This document shows, piece after piece, positions 1-9,884 of a DNA stretch of 64,000 bases (its first letter is position 1; the number at the start of each line of letters is the position of its first letter). The position numbers were made by a program, and so were the translations under genes. The stretch is from Pectobacterium colocasium (GTDB lineage: Bacteria > Pseudomonadota > Gammaproteobacteria > Enterobacterales > Enterobacteriaceae). The notes under the pieces were generated by a model, which was not told the DNA's origin, ran no database searches, and was given only the letters and a program-made list of their open reading frames with translations. The stretch covers positions 3,348,001 through 3,412,000 of the forward strand of contig NZ_CP084032.1 of assembly GCF_020181655.1 (NCBI RefSeq), in the 5' to 3' direction.

Positions 1-100
1 ATGTAGCAGAATAAGCATTACACTTTACGACCCGCTCAGGCCTTCCAGACAAGGCATGTAAGGCGCGAAGGTTCAAAATAGAGGCACCGAGAATAAGCTT

Positions 101-1081
101 ATGATCGAGATGCGATATTTCACCGAGAGTTGGCCCATAGAGGGCGCATTTACCATCTCACGCGGCAGCAAGCGTCAGGCGGATGTCGTTGTGGTGGCTC
201 TCCAGTCCGGTGACATGGCAGGCTACGGAGAATGTGTCCCTTATTCACGCTACGGCGAGTCCCTCGACAGCGTAATGGAGCAAATTAGCGCATTGCACGG
301 CGACATCCGTAACGGTTTAGATCGACAGATGCTACAAACCATCCTGCCCGCAGGCGCGGCGCGCAATGCGCTGGATTGCGCATTCTGGGATCTGGAGTGT
401 AAACAGCATCAGCAGCGCATCTGGCAACGTTTGAATCTCCCGTCGCCTATAGCGTTGGAGACAGCCTATACCCTATCTCTGGATACGCCAGAGCATATGC
501 GGCACGCCGCGATACATCATGCCAATCGCCCTCTTCTCAAATTAAAACTGGCGGATGCAAACGATCTGGCCAGAGTGGCGGCCGTTCGCGAAGGCGCGCC
601 ATTGGCCCGCCTGATTGTCGATGCGAATGAGGGATGGGACACCGAGCGCTACCTGACGCTGGTTCCTGAACTCGCCGCACTTGGCGTAACGATGATCGAA
701 CAACCTTTCCCGGCGGGCAAAGATGATGTGCTGGCAGACCTGCCTCGCCCGATTCCCGTCTGTGCCGATGAATCCTGTCATGACAGTCAGTCGCTGGCTG
801 CCCTAACCGGGCGCTATGACATGATCAACATCAAGCTGGATAAAACCGGCGGGCTAACGGAAGCCTTGCGCCTGCGTCACGACGCGCAGGAACAAGGCTT
901 AAAAATTATGGTTGGCTGCATGGTGAGTACATCGCTCTCAATGGCACCCGCCTTTGTCGTGGCGCAGGGTGCCGCCGTAGTCGATTTGGACGGTCCGCTG
1001 CTTTTGCAACGCGATCGCGCTAACGGACTGCACTATAACGGTAGCGAAATATTACCGCCCGACGCATTATTGTGGGGATAA
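101..1081 (+). CDS. dgcA: Enolase-superfamily dipeptide epimerase / N-acetyl-D-Glu racemase (DgcA-like)
   Basis: A 326-residue member of the mandelate racemase/muconate lactonizing branch of the enolase superfamily. The barrel catalytic set is visible: a KLKLA lysine motif near residue 150, metal ligands in LIVDANEGW (~175), MIEQPF (~200) and CADES (~225), and the second catalytic lysine in INIKLDKTGG (~250). These residues abstract the alpha proton of an amino-acid derivative and epimerise it. The family includes L-Ala-D/L-Glu epimerases and DgcA, an N-acetyl-D-glutamate racemase. A D-amino-acid transaminase gene follows 42 bases downstream on the same strand, which favours a role in D-amino-acid catabolism. 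A second ATG lies nine bases further in. The family call is firm; the exact substrate is inferred. Confidence 0.8.
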   Translation: MIEMRYFTESWPIEGAFTISRGSKRQADVVVVALQSGDMAGYGECVPYSRYGESLDSVMEQISALHGDIRNGLDRQMLQTILPAGAARNALDCAFWDLECKQHQQRIWQRLNLPSPIALETAYTLSLDTPEHMRHAAIHHANRPLLKLKLADANDLARVAAVREGAPLARLIVDANEGWDTERYLTLVPELAALGVTMIEQPFPAGKDDVLADLPRPIPVCADESCHDSQSLAALTGRYDMINIKLDKTGGLTEALRLRHDAQEQGLKIMVGCMVSTSLSMAPAFVVAQGAAVVDLDGPLLLQRDRANGLHYNGSEILPPDALLWG

Positions 1082-1123
1082 CGCGCGTTAACCTGCATTG
1101 AGCAACTATTAAGGAGTGTTGTG

Positions 1124-1984
1124 ATGCAACGTCTTGTTTATGTTGATGGACAGTATCTGGAAGAAAATGAAGCAAAAATCTCTGTATTTGACCGTGGTTT
1201 CCTGTTTGCCGATGCCGTCTATGAAGTGACAGCGGTCATTGATGGCAAACTGGTTGATTTCCCCGATCATATCACTCGCTTGCAACGCTCCTGCCGCGAA
1301 CTCTCACTCACGTTGCCTGTGACTGCTGAGGCACTCAAAGACATTCACGATGAGTTGATCCGTAAAAATGACCTGCAAGAAGGCGCGATCTATTTACAGC
1401 TTAGTCGCGGTAATGCTGGCGATCGTGATTTCTATTTCCCTTCTGCTGACGTCAAATCCACGCTGGTGTTATTCACTCAGGCACGTTCGCTGGTCGGTAA
1501 TCCTAAAGCTACAACCGGCCTGCATGTTGTCACTACCGAGGATATTCGCTGGCATCGCCGGGATATCAAAACCGTCAGCCTGCTCGCCGCCAGCCTGGCA
1601 AAAGAGTACGCCCATGCCAATCAGGCCGATGACGCCTTCTTTGTCGAGGAGGGGTTCATTACCGAAGGCAGTTCCTGCAACTGTTATATCGTCCTGCATG
1701 ACAACACAGTTGTGACGCGCCCACTCAGCAACGATATTTTGCACGGTATTACCCGTCAGTCGCTGCTCAAGCTGGCAGAAAAGGATGGCATTACGCTGGA
1801 AGAACGGTGCTTTACACCGGAAGAGGCTTATCACGCCAAAGAGATTTTTGTCAGCTCGGCCACCATGCTAGTCCTCCCCGTCGTGATGCTGGATGGAAAA
1901 ACGATCGGTGATGGCAAGCCCGGAAAAATCACTCAGCGGTTGCGTGAAATCTATCTTGATATGATTAAACAACAGGGAAAATAG
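1124..1984 (+). CDS. dat: D-amino-acid transaminase (PLP fold type IV)
   Basis: A 286-residue class IV aminotransferase of the Dat/IlvE/PabC fold. The N-terminus carries VYVDGQYLEENEAKISVFDRGF, typical of D-amino-acid transaminases, shown here in part as the FDRGFLFADAVYE segment. The PLP lysine is in RRDIKTVSLL (~residue 145), and the phosphate-binding region includes EGSSCN and GITRQ. It would transfer the amino group of D-amino acids such as D-Ala or D-Glu to a 2-oxo acid. I chose ATG 1124, not the adjacent in-frame GTG at 1121, because AAGGAG at 1111-1116 is ideally spaced for the ATG. It probably forms an operon with the epimerase upstream. Confidence 0.87.
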   Translation: MQRLVYVDGQYLEENEAKISVFDRGFLFADAVYEVTAVIDGKLVDFPDHITRLQRSCRELSLTLPVTAEALKDIHDELIRKNDLQEGAIYLQLSRGNAGDRDFYFPSADVKSTLVLFTQARSLVGNPKATTGLHVVTTEDIRWHRRDIKTVSLLAASLAKEYAHANQADDAFFVEEGFITEGSSCNCYIVLHDNTVVTRPLSNDILHGITRQSLLKLAEKDGITLEERCFTPEEAYHAKEIFVSSATMLVLPVVMLDGKTIGDGKPGKITQRLREIYLDMIKQQGK

Positions 1985-2021
1985 CCGCGCGTCACATCCT
2001 GCAAGCACGGCTTTCGATCTT

Positions 2022-2055
2022 CATCCGTTACCCGTTCAATGCCGGATAACGGATG
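2022..2055. terminator. Possible terminator hairpin between convergent genes
   Basis: A 9-bp perfect stem (CATCCGTTA at 2022-2030 with TAACGGATG at 2047-2055) lies between the 3' ends of the transaminase gene and the minus-strand channel gene. Neither side has a strong T-run, so Rho-independent function is uncertain. Confidence 0.4.
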
Positions 2056-2065
2056 ACTAAGCGCA

Positions 2066-4519
2066 CTACTTATCGTCACCCGAAATGCTGTCAGGCAGCG
2101 CAAACCCCGAGTTTTCCAGCACCATCTTCTGCGGTACGGCGAGCGGAATATTAGATTCCCGCAGCCGCTTGATGATTGCAAACAACAGATCGCTCTTCGC
2201 TTCCGATACCATTCTCGGGCTGCTGACATAGCCCGTTACGCTCAGCACCATGCCCGTTGGGTTCAACTGACTGAACTTCACTGACGGTGCTGGTGATTCC
2301 AGAATCGCATCGTGGTTGATATAAGCATCCAGTAGCAGCGCCCGGACCTCTTCAGGATCGATATCCAGCGGGAACGTCAACGCCAGCGTGGCAACCCCAA
2401 ACGGATTCCCCATCGTAATATTGCGCACATTCTGTGAAATAAATTGAGAGTTCGGCACGATCACCGTCGAACGGTCACCCAGTTGGATTTCCGTTGCACG
2501 CACGTTAATCCGCCGGATATCCCCTTCAACCCCGCTGATGCTGACCGAGTCCCCTACTTTCACCGGGCGCTCCGTCAACAAAATCAGGCCGGAGATAAAG
2601 TTCTTCACTATCTCCTGTAAACCAAAACCAATACCCACCGACAGCGCACTGACAATCCATGCCAGCTTGTTCCATTCAATCCCCAATGTCGCCAACGTCA
2701 GCAGGATAATCAGGATGTAGCCGATGTTGCTGAACAGCGTCACCAACGACGCTCGGATTCCGCGCTCTAACGTCGTTTTCGGAAGGAATTCATCTTCCAA
2801 CCAGCGTTTTGAGGAGCGTAAAACATACACCCCCACGACCAGAAAGAGCACAGCATTGACCAGATGTGCAGGCACGATGCTCAGCGTTTCCAGCCCTTTT
2901 CCGCCCCAGATTTCAACGGCTTTTTGCACCAGTTCCAGAGGCGTAGTGGTACCAAACGTGCCGTTAAGTAAGGCAACCGCTGCCATTAAGATTAAAAGCA
3001 CTTTGCCGCTGGCCGACAGAATCAAGGTGGCCTGAGCCAGATGGCGGTCGTCCAGATTGAGCGAATTTTTCATCCGCTTGCCGCTGGCATTGTTAGGGGA
3101 AAAGAGGCTTTCGCAGATATCGGTAATAAACGTTGAGAACAAATACAGGCAGGAGAACACCATGCCAATCCACACCAGCTCGAACGCCAGAAAACGGGCC
3201 AGTGAGATATAACCGATAACCAGCGACACCAAAATCGAGAACGATGTCGCTAATACCGCAAGATGAATCACGCCGGATAACGTCGAACGGGCTTCCGGCT
3301 GCTCCCCTGAATGCACCATCTGCCGACGAATCTGATCGCTTTTCAGCGTTATCGTCCCTGCGGTGAACGCGAGGAACACCGCAGATAAGCCGTTCACCAT
3401 AATAGTTGCCGCGACCGATGTACCCACCGTCGCGGTCACTTGTTCAATAAAACCAAAGATCAGAATAATGCCTGCGGCAACCACAGGAAACGGCTTCATG
3501 GCTTTTGCGACGGGGTTAGCAATCGCAGGCAAACGCCAGGAAGGACGCTGATTCGAAAGAAACGCTCGCCCTAACCCTGCCACCATCGAGCAGAAAATGG
3601 CCTGTTTCACCAGCGCATCAAGGAACGACACGACGCGTTCAGAAGCCTCGCCGTGGCGCGTAAACGTAAAGTCGATCAGATTTACCGCAATACCGATCGT
3701 GACCACGGTTGAAATAACCGACGCTATGGCTAAAAAACTCCGCCGCAGACGCCCTTCCGGTAGCCAGTGAATTCCCGCCCAGGCCAGATATTTTTCCAAA
3801 TACCGGCGCCCTGCCGAACTCATAACTATGGCGATCAAAATCAGGAATGCAGAACCGTAACGCCAGTCAGGTTCCCAGGCGACACTAAAGGCATCACTGA
3901 TCTGATCCTGAAACGCACTCAGGCGACGAACATCTTCAGCCTGCGGAGTCACAACCGGCGACCAGAAGCGCCCACCCAGAATACTGCCGGAATTCAATGC
4001 CAGTTGTGTTTTCAGCGCATTACGGCGCAGAGTAACAATTTGTGCTGACAAGTTAGTCGCGCTGGTGCGTAGAGCCTGAATCTGCTCGATCTGCGCATCC
4101 ATTTTTGCTTTTTGCGCATTCAGGCTATTGCGCTTACGCGTCACTTCACTGGTTTCATTAATACTGGAGCCTGGCTCCGGCGCTGGCCCTAAAACGTCCA
4201 ACTGAGCCTGAATTTGAGCGCGCTGTGGTGCCACCGCATTAGCAAGCTCATTGGCACTATTTACCAATTCCTGCGTGGTGTCATTCAACGCACCAAATTT
4301 GCTGTCGCTATTGGTGCCTGAAACCTGCTGCTTGATGTTATCTAACTGTTTTTGCAGCTTGACCAACTCGGTATCAACATTGATTTGTACTAGCGCATCG
4401 GTCTGCACAGGCTGTGGGTCAGGATCAGAATCCGCACTCGCCGCCGATGCATACCCAACAGGCAGCATCAACATTGCCAGCAAACAAACACGCAAGAATG
4501 CGGATGAAAGAATGTTCAT
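2066..4519 (-). CDS. Large MscS-family mechanosensitive channel with DUF3772-like periplasmic region
   Basis: An 817-residue inner-membrane protein. A Sec signal peptide (to about residue 28, ending near SAASAD) is followed by a periplasmic alpha-helical region of about 180 residues with coiled-coil character (LVKLQKQLDNIKQQV; RNSLNAQKAKMDAQIEQIQ). Many hydrophobic segments follow, and then the MscS core at about 620-710, with GFGLQEIVKNFISGL for the pore-lining helix and the beta-domain motif RPVKVGDSVSISG. The layout resembles the large MscK/MscM-type or DUF3772 channels that open under hypo-osmotic stress. The gene looks monocistronic and is convergent with the transaminase gene. I cannot match it to one named E. 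coli paralogue. Confidence 0.85.
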   Translation of the reverse strand: MNILSSAFLRVCLLAMLMLPVGYASAASADSDPDPQPVQTDALVQINVDTELVKLQKQLDNIKQQVSGTNSDSKFGALNDTTQELVNSANELANAVAPQRAQIQAQLDVLGPAPEPGSSINETSEVTRKRNSLNAQKAKMDAQIEQIQALRTSATNLSAQIVTLRRNALKTQLALNSGSILGGRFWSPVVTPQAEDVRRLSAFQDQISDAFSVAWEPDWRYGSAFLILIAIVMSSAGRRYLEKYLAWAGIHWLPEGRLRRSFLAIASVISTVVTIGIAVNLIDFTFTRHGEASERVVSFLDALVKQAIFCSMVAGLGRAFLSNQRPSWRLPAIANPVAKAMKPFPVVAAGIILIFGFIEQVTATVGTSVAATIMVNGLSAVFLAFTAGTITLKSDQIRRQMVHSGEQPEARSTLSGVIHLAVLATSFSILVSLVIGYISLARFLAFELVWIGMVFSCLYLFSTFITDICESLFSPNNASGKRMKNSLNLDDRHLAQATLILSASGKVLLILMAAVALLNGTFGTTTPLELVQKAVEIWGGKGLETLSIVPAHLVNAVLFLVVGVYVLRSSKRWLEDEFLPKTTLERGIRASLVTLFSNIGYILIILLTLATLGIEWNKLAWIVSALSVGIGFGLQEIVKNFISGLILLTERPVKVGDSVSISGVEGDIRRINVRATEIQLGDRSTVIVPNSQFISQNVRNITMGNPFGVATLALTFPLDIDPEEVRALLLDAYINHDAILESPAPSVKFSQLNPTGMVLSVTGYVSSPRMVSEAKSDLLFAIIKRLRESNIPLAVPQKMVLENSGFALPDSISGDDK

Positions 4520-4844
4520 AAATCAGAAGGTTCCAAAGTTCGACAAAATAGCGGATCCACAAATGACCGAGCGGTAAACCCGATACGTGAAAGCAGCCCA
4601 CACCCATCCAAAACCCAACGAATGCGGACATAGTGTACCAACAGCGTAGGGTGCAGAATACGTCCGATCATAACTTGAAAAGAATTACTGAACGCATCCA
4701 GCAGATAAAACTGAAATTTTCACTGCTCTATGTCATTCATGTGGATGACGCTCGCAATTGTGCAAAAAAGTCACATCAGGAAAAGCGACATTCGCCAAAG
4801 TTGTACAGGGATTCACCGTATAGCGTAAATCCAGCGCCAACCCG
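4520..4844. other. Intergenic stretch, no supported gene
   Basis: The region between the channel gene start and the tRNA promoter. A short open frame at 4633-4848 on the plus strand has no ribosome-binding site and no recognisable features. I see nothing else beyond the channel's presumed promoter. Confidence 0.5.
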
Positions 4845-4872
4845 TTGACTCATTGGGACGTGTGGGTATAAT
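4845..4872 (+). promoter_or_regulatory. tRNA-Arg sigma70 promoter
   Basis: TTGACT (4845-4850) and TATAAT (4867-4872) are separated by 16 bp and followed by a GC-rich stretch, as is common for stable RNA promoters. The tRNA begins 45 bases beyond the -10 box. Confidence 0.8.
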
Positions 4873-4917
4873 CCAGCCCACTGTTGTGACAAGCAGCAGC
4901 CACTTCTTTCGCGCAAT

Positions 4918-4994
4918 GCGCCCTTAGCTCAGTTGGATAGAGCAACGGCCTTCTAAGCCGTAGGTCACAGGTTCGAATCCTGTAGGGCGTACCA
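4918..4994 (+). tRNA. tRNA-Arg (anticodon UCU)
   Basis: A 77-nt tRNA with an encoded CCA end. The acceptor GCGCCCT pairs with AGGGCGT, including a terminal G-U pair. The D-arm reads AGCTCAGTTGGATAGAGCA, the anticodon loop CTTCTAA has anticodon TCT, and the T-arm contains GGTTCGAATCC. It decodes AGA. The integrase gene 177 bases downstream makes its 3' end the likely attachment site of a genomic island. Confidence 0.97.
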
Positions 4995-5171
4995 TTTTAA
5001 GTTCTCCCAGACTCTACCGAATTCAACAAAACCCCGTTATATTCATTGATACCACTAGGATTTTCTGTCGCTGAGCTCCACCGAGGTCAACCCAGCATAC
5101 CGGAAATCAAGTCGATGTTGGGGGCCTCTATGGGGGCTCTTCTTGTTCAATGACTATTAGGGGCCCCCACG

Positions 5172-6386
5172 ATGCCACTTAATGCTCGACAGATAGAAAC
5201 CGCCAAGCCACAAGATAAAGAATACAAACTCACTGACGGCGCAGGCCTTTATCTTCTGATAAAGCCGAACGGAGCCAAATACTGGCGTTTGAAATACCGC
5301 GTTGCAGGCAAAGAGAAAAAATTATCTATCGGCGTTTATCCTGATATCTCGCTGGCAGAAGCGAGACTAAAACGGGAAGAGGCTCGCAAAATCGTCGCCT
5401 CAGGCGGCGATCCTAGTGAACAAAAGCAGGTCGAAAGACAGGCCAAGAAAATCAATATCGATAACACTTTCAAAGCCATCGCTCTCGAATGGCATGAATA
5501 CAAACGCCCTAACTGGTCGAAGGGTTACGCTGAAGACCTGATGGAAGCGTTTGAGAATGACATCTTCCCTGATATCGGCAAACGCCCTATTGCAGAGATT
5601 AAGCCGCTGGAAATGCTAACCTCGCTGCGCAAACTGGAAAAACGTGGCGTACTCGACAAATTGCGTAAAATCCGCCAAGCCTGTAATCAGGTGTTCCGCT
5701 ACGCCATTGTCACTGGCAGAGCGGAAAACAATCCAGCATCAGAATTGGCAAGCGCCCTTCCCCCACCAAAGGCTACGCACTACCCTCACCTGCTACCTGA
5801 TGAACTGCCGGATTTTCTACGTGCTTTATCAACTTATTCGGGGAGTAAGATCACGCAACTGGCAACACGTATCCTGATGCTTACCGGCGTTCGTACTATC
5901 GAATTACGACAAGCAGAATGGAAAGAGTTTGATTTTGAAAAAGGGCTCTGGGAAATACCGAAAGAACGCATGAAAATGCGCCGCCCTCACCTCGTGCCCC
6001 TTTCCGATCAAGTGATCGATGCGCTGCAACGGCTCTATGCCGTTACTGGACGCTATAATCTGGTTTTCCCTGGACGTAACGACATCACCAAACCGATGAG
6101 TGAAGCCAGTATTAATCAGGTACTGAAACGGATTGGTTATCATGGCAAAGCAACAGGACACGGCTTTCGCCACACAATGAGCACCATACTGCACGAACAA
6201 GGCTATAACACTGCCTGGATCGAATTGCAGCTTGCTCATGTCGATAAGAACACGATTCGTGGCACTTATAACCATGCGCAGTATTTGGAGCAGCGAAGGG
6301 GTATGTTGCAGTGGTATGGGGATTTTATTGATGGGCTGGAGCATGAGGATGTGAAGAAGGTTGTGGTGATGGGGAAACGGAAGTAG
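5172..6386 (+). CDS. int: P4-type tyrosine integrase of a tRNA-associated island
   Basis: A 404-residue site-specific recombinase. The N-terminal DUF4102 arm-binding domain opens with MPLNARQIETAKPQ and includes YRVAGKEKKLSIGVYPDISL. It is followed by a SAM-like core-binding region and the catalytic domain. Catalytic residues are visible: Arg in LTGVRTIELR (~235), the H-x-x-R box in GHGFRHTMS (~335), His in QLAHVDKN, and the nucleophilic Tyr in TYNHAQYLEQRR (~370). Such integrases insert DNA into the 3' end of tRNA genes and are usually encoded next to the attachment site, as here with tRNA-Arg. The gene looks complete and functional. It reads away from the tRNA toward the convergent defence genes. 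Confidence 0.93.
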   Translation: MPLNARQIETAKPQDKEYKLTDGAGLYLLIKPNGAKYWRLKYRVAGKEKKLSIGVYPDISLAEARLKREEARKIVASGGDPSEQKQVERQAKKINIDNTFKAIALEWHEYKRPNWSKGYAEDLMEAFENDIFPDIGKRPIAEIKPLEMLTSLRKLEKRGVLDKLRKIRQACNQVFRYAIVTGRAENNPASELASALPPPKATHYPHLLPDELPDFLRALSTYSGSKITQLATRILMLTGVRTIELRQAEWKEFDFEKGLWEIPKERMKMRRPHLVPLSDQVIDALQRLYAVTGRYNLVFPGRNDITKPMSEASINQVLKRIGYHGKATGHGFRHTMSTILHEQGYNTAWIELQLAHVDKNTIRGTYNHAQYLEQRRGMLQWYGDFIDGLEHEDVKKVVVMGKRK

Positions 6387-6441
6387 GCAGGAAAACATTT
6401 AGCAGAAAGGATATCCAAGTATATTTTTTAGCATAAGAATA

Positions 6442-6480
6442 TAAATAGCCATCCTCATAGCTAGATGGCTATTTAATTTT
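6442..6480 (+). terminator. Rho-independent terminator of the integrase gene
   Basis: A perfect 12-bp stem (TAAATAGCCATC 6442-6453 with GATGGCTATTTA 6464-6475), a 10-nt loop and a T-rich tail. It lies 56 bases after the integrase stop. The rest of 6387-6688 is AT-rich and shows no other gene. Confidence 0.8.
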
Positions 6481-6688
6481 TCAAATTGTATGTATACCCG
6501 CTTTAGTTCTACGTAATTTTTCAAGGACACACATGAGAGCAATCTCTTATTTTATAAAAAAATTAGCTACTTAAATAAACGGTCGCGATCAACATTCAAT
6601 TTCAACTTACATCTGTTGGTTATGCGTTCGTAATGTCATGATGCCCCATTTTCAATAATCTAAAATCGATATTTCAAGGCAGTTTCCC

Positions 6689-9600
6689 TTATCCTTCTGG
6701 CAAGATTTTGCGGGAATGCTCTATTTCAAATCCATCTGGTACAGGTTTAAAGGGTTTACCTGGAGAACGATAGCTACTTTGAAATTGTCGTAAAGAATGT
6801 ACGTCAATCTCACCAATTACACAGTAATCGGTAATACCGCCTTTGACTCGCAGTACATCACGCTTCCAGCTATCTTTGAAGGGGCCCCGGATGCGGCTAT
6901 CGCCATATTGGCGGTCATTACATTGGATAATATAAGCATGGATATCCAGCGCAGCAGATTCAACCAAAGCATTTAAAGTTTCAGTATCCTGATTCCACTC
7001 TGGCACAAACAGCGCATCAATATTGCCACGTAGCGCTGCGCGATGACTAATATTGGTCAACTCACTACAAATCAACAAGGAAAAACGAAAATCACCGTGT
7101 TGAATGATGGGAGGCGTTGTCCACCTCTTTTCTGGTTTCATTTCCAGCCCTGCTAGTCGTTGTAATTCCTGTTCTTCATGCAATGCTGGGCGTTGTTTGT
7201 CCTGACGGTAAATCATTAGTGAAGGAAAACCCAACCCATCATGAGACAAGGAAGCCCATACCTGATTGCGCACCCGTGCTTTACTGGCATGTAAATATTC
7301 AATACCGGTGACAAGTGAAATCCCCCGACCTTGTAACTTACGGGCAATCCTAATAAACCAGTGCGCAGGGAGTGAGAGCTCCGGCAGAATTAAGTAACGA
7401 CTGTTATGCGGTTGGGCTATAACACCATCAAGCAAGCGACATAATCGAGTGTAACGGTTGGCATCCGGATCGGCTGAACGCATGACCGCCGCAGTCCAGC
7501 TTGCCATTGAGGTTTTCCAGCTAGCGACGGCAACCCCATATTTTCCAGAAGATTGGCCGTCAGGAATTTGCAATACGCCTTGTTTATCGACGCAAGGTGT
7601 TTTATTACCGAGGACAAAACCACGAACTGCGAGAACAACAGCCCGCATTTCTTGTCGAGCTGAGTTTGTATAAGCCTCATTGCTTAGGATAAAGAGTTCC
7701 GGCAGGCTGAAAGGCCGTGTAGCAAATAATAGTCCATGTGGTAGGATTTTAAATTTACACCATTTCGCTACTATCTGATTACCAAAAACGACATCATCAA
7801 GCAGTAATTCTGAAGCTTCCGCACAGTGGGCTACTGTTTTCGGAGCGGGTATGCCCCGTTGTGCAATCATCTCTTTTGGCAGACCGATAAAGCGGAATGG
7901 CATATGTGCTAAATCGAACGAGAATAATCTCGCTTGCTGTTCTTGGTAGCCCTTTAATGAAAAATCACGCCCTATATATTCTATGTCTAGCCCAAACCGG
8001 CTGTGCCAATTTTTCAAATGGTCATTCCAGGTTTGCTTACCTACCTTGGAAATACGCGGAGGAAATGCTGCAACGATAGCTTCAAGCACACTGCTGAATA
8101 GCTGAGCCCTCCATTTGCCAATAATATCTTCTTCAGAAGGAAGGTTATCATCAGGGCAAGCCTTGATCTTAAGGAGGCATTTTTCTCGTACTTCAATGCA
8201 AATATTCTCGAGCGCGAGGATAAGCTTTCTCAACTCAAAAAAGTCCTCACATGCCGTGGCAAGTCGGATCACTCGGGGTAGGTAGACCGATAAATCAAAA
8301 AATTGTGGCAGAACTACCACATGATCAATAAATGCTCGGAAAAAAGCCTGGCGATGGCCTTTCCATGTTTCCGGTTGCAGGTCACGCTCATAGGCTTCAA
8401 AGTCGCGTAGTTTGATGGCAAAACCAGCCCTACGCATAGTCAGTGCATCTGCTTTACGCAAATTGTCAGCGACTTCGCCATTACTTTGAGTTGCAGCAAG
8501 CAAATCAGTACCAACATTGTTGGAGGAATGCGGTAACCGAGGCATGGCTCGCCACTCGCTGGCTCGTTCATAAATCTGATGAGCAATAGCTTCCACCAAG
8601 GTTTTGCCTGGATCACCAGCCAAGATAAACACTTTATTCTTCGCATTTGCAAAACGTATCTGGCTGTCATTCAGATAGGTTGGTTGAAAACTGATCTGTT
8701 TGTTTTCCTCGCCCTTCACCCAGTCCAGTTTGCCGGAAGAACGAGCGAGCAACCATTGCCACAGATCTGCCATGGAATGGAAATTTGCACCATTTTCCAT
8801 GACCAGCATGATGTCATCAACATACCGCCCGTAATAGATAGGTGCGACTTGTTGCTCAATAACGCGATCCAGCTCGATCAGAGCTATGTTAGCGACAACA
8901 GCTGAAGCAGGGAGACCTACTGGTAATCCTTTCTTCAACGGCGTCTCCATTGCCCATGCTTTTAACGCATTAATAAATAAACGATTAAGTTTGCTTTGCT
9001 CAGCAGTGAGTTCCAACTCCAAAATATCTTTGACGAAGGTCGGATCAAGCATAAAACTGGGATTCAGTTCGTGATAAAAAGAACTAACATCAGCAGTGAG
9101 TGCTACGATTCTTTTGCTGTCACTTAGCGCGCTCCGCATGGCGTTAATGCCATTGTCACGCCAATCACGAAAAGGTTTGAGATAAGGTTGAAAAGAACCA
9201 ATTGAAAGTGAATTGATGTTCTTTCCATCGAGAGTACGGCGCAGGCGGTTACCGTAAGCACAGGTAGATAATTTGGCATCAAAAAGATGTCCGACTTCCA
9301 ACATCCAGAGAGTCGAGAGAACATGAAAATCCAGGCTGCATTGAGCCATTACTCGAAACTCGGCTTTGATTTTTTTTTGCTCGTTTTTCTTAGCAATTGA
9401 GTTGCAAGCATACGTCCACTTTTCAGCAGGTGAAGAAAATATGAGGCCGTTAGCTTGCGGCTCGCGCTGCTGTTCCCAGCAAGTCATGTCTACAGATTTG
9501 GTGGCCAGAAACCAGTTTCCAATAAACTCATTCTCTTCCACCCATGATTCGTCGTCTCCCTGTATCTTTCCCAGCAGATCCGTCAAATTCGAGTGGAGGG

Positions 9601-9706
9601 ATTCTTCGTATTCCGCAATTGCTTCCAGTGAAACATGGGATGAATAGTACAGATCGACTTTCGCTTTGCGGTAGGCCAGGCCAAGGTCTTCAAGGCTAAT
9701 AATCAT
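6689..9706 (-). CDS. Reverse transcriptase-nitrilase fusion, DRT1 (UG1) anti-phage protein
   Basis: A 1005-residue fusion. The N-terminal half is a reverse transcriptase: motif A ALTADVSSFYHEL (202-214, Asp206), a motif B-like segment GLPVGLPASAVVAN (260-273), and the catalytic box RYVDDIM (294-300) with both aspartates. A middle region of about 300 residues has no motif I recognise. The C-terminal domain is nitrilase-like, with Glu776 in LILPELSLP, a probable Lys837 in YRQDKQRP and Cys880 in LLICSELTN, a plausible Glu-Lys-Cys triad. RT plus C-terminal nitrilase is the known architecture of Defense-associated RT type 1. The start is set by AGAGGA five bases before the ATG. It follows the nuclease-like and hsd genes on the same strand after 178 bases, so it may have its own promoter. 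No phage maturase or intron features are seen. Confidence 0.88.
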   Translation of the reverse strand: MIISLEDLGLAYRKAKVDLYYSSHVSLEAIAEYEESLHSNLTDLLGKIQGDDESWVEENEFIGNWFLATKSVDMTCWEQQREPQANGLIFSSPAEKWTYACNSIAKKNEQKKIKAEFRVMAQCSLDFHVLSTLWMLEVGHLFDAKLSTCAYGNRLRRTLDGKNINSLSIGSFQPYLKPFRDWRDNGINAMRSALSDSKRIVALTADVSSFYHELNPSFMLDPTFVKDILELELTAEQSKLNRLFINALKAWAMETPLKKGLPVGLPASAVVANIALIELDRVIEQQVAPIYYGRYVDDIMLVMENGANFHSMADLWQWLLARSSGKLDWVKGEENKQISFQPTYLNDSQIRFANAKNKVFILAGDPGKTLVEAIAHQIYERASEWRAMPRLPHSSNNVGTDLLAATQSNGEVADNLRKADALTMRRAGFAIKLRDFEAYERDLQPETWKGHRQAFFRAFIDHVVVLPQFFDLSVYLPRVIRLATACEDFFELRKLILALENICIEVREKCLLKIKACPDDNLPSEEDIIGKWRAQLFSSVLEAIVAAFPPRISKVGKQTWNDHLKNWHSRFGLDIEYIGRDFSLKGYQEQQARLFSFDLAHMPFRFIGLPKEMIAQRGIPAPKTVAHCAEASELLLDDVVFGNQIVAKWCKFKILPHGLLFATRPFSLPELFILSNEAYTNSARQEMRAVVLAVRGFVLGNKTPCVDKQGVLQIPDGQSSGKYGVAVASWKTSMASWTAAVMRSADPDANRYTRLCRLLDGVIAQPHNSRYLILPELSLPAHWFIRIARKLQGRGISLVTGIEYLHASKARVRNQVWASLSHDGLGFPSLMIYRQDKQRPALHEEQELQRLAGLEMKPEKRWTTPPIIQHGDFRFSLLICSELTNISHRAALRGNIDALFVPEWNQDTETLNALVESAALDIHAYIIQCNDRQYGDSRIRGPFKDSWKRDVLRVKGGITDYCVIGEIDVHSLRQFQSSYRSPGKPFKPVPDGFEIEHSRKILPEG

Positions 9707-9884
9707 GCCATTCCTCTTTAAAAATAACTACATTGTCAGCTTCTAAATTACCGTCAGCCAGTTGGAAACAACCGCTTTGATTGGCGAGAATGTAACTGTT
9801 TCAATAAACCGAACCATTCACTTTTAGACGTCTCCTGACTGACGTACTCATTTCTTGTTTGTCGGGAAAATCATCACCTGAGCA

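Noticed and set aside
2..61. Possible end of an upstream gene (20 codons open, stop at 59-61).
   Set aside because: Too short to identify and no flanking evidence within the window.
4633..4848. 71-codon plus-strand frame before the tRNA.
   Set aside because: No ribosome-binding site, runs into the tRNA promoter, no recognisable protein features.
6387..6688. Retron-like ncRNA next to the RT gene.
   Set aside because: Only the integrase terminator is visible; no paired inverted repeats or msr-msd layout.
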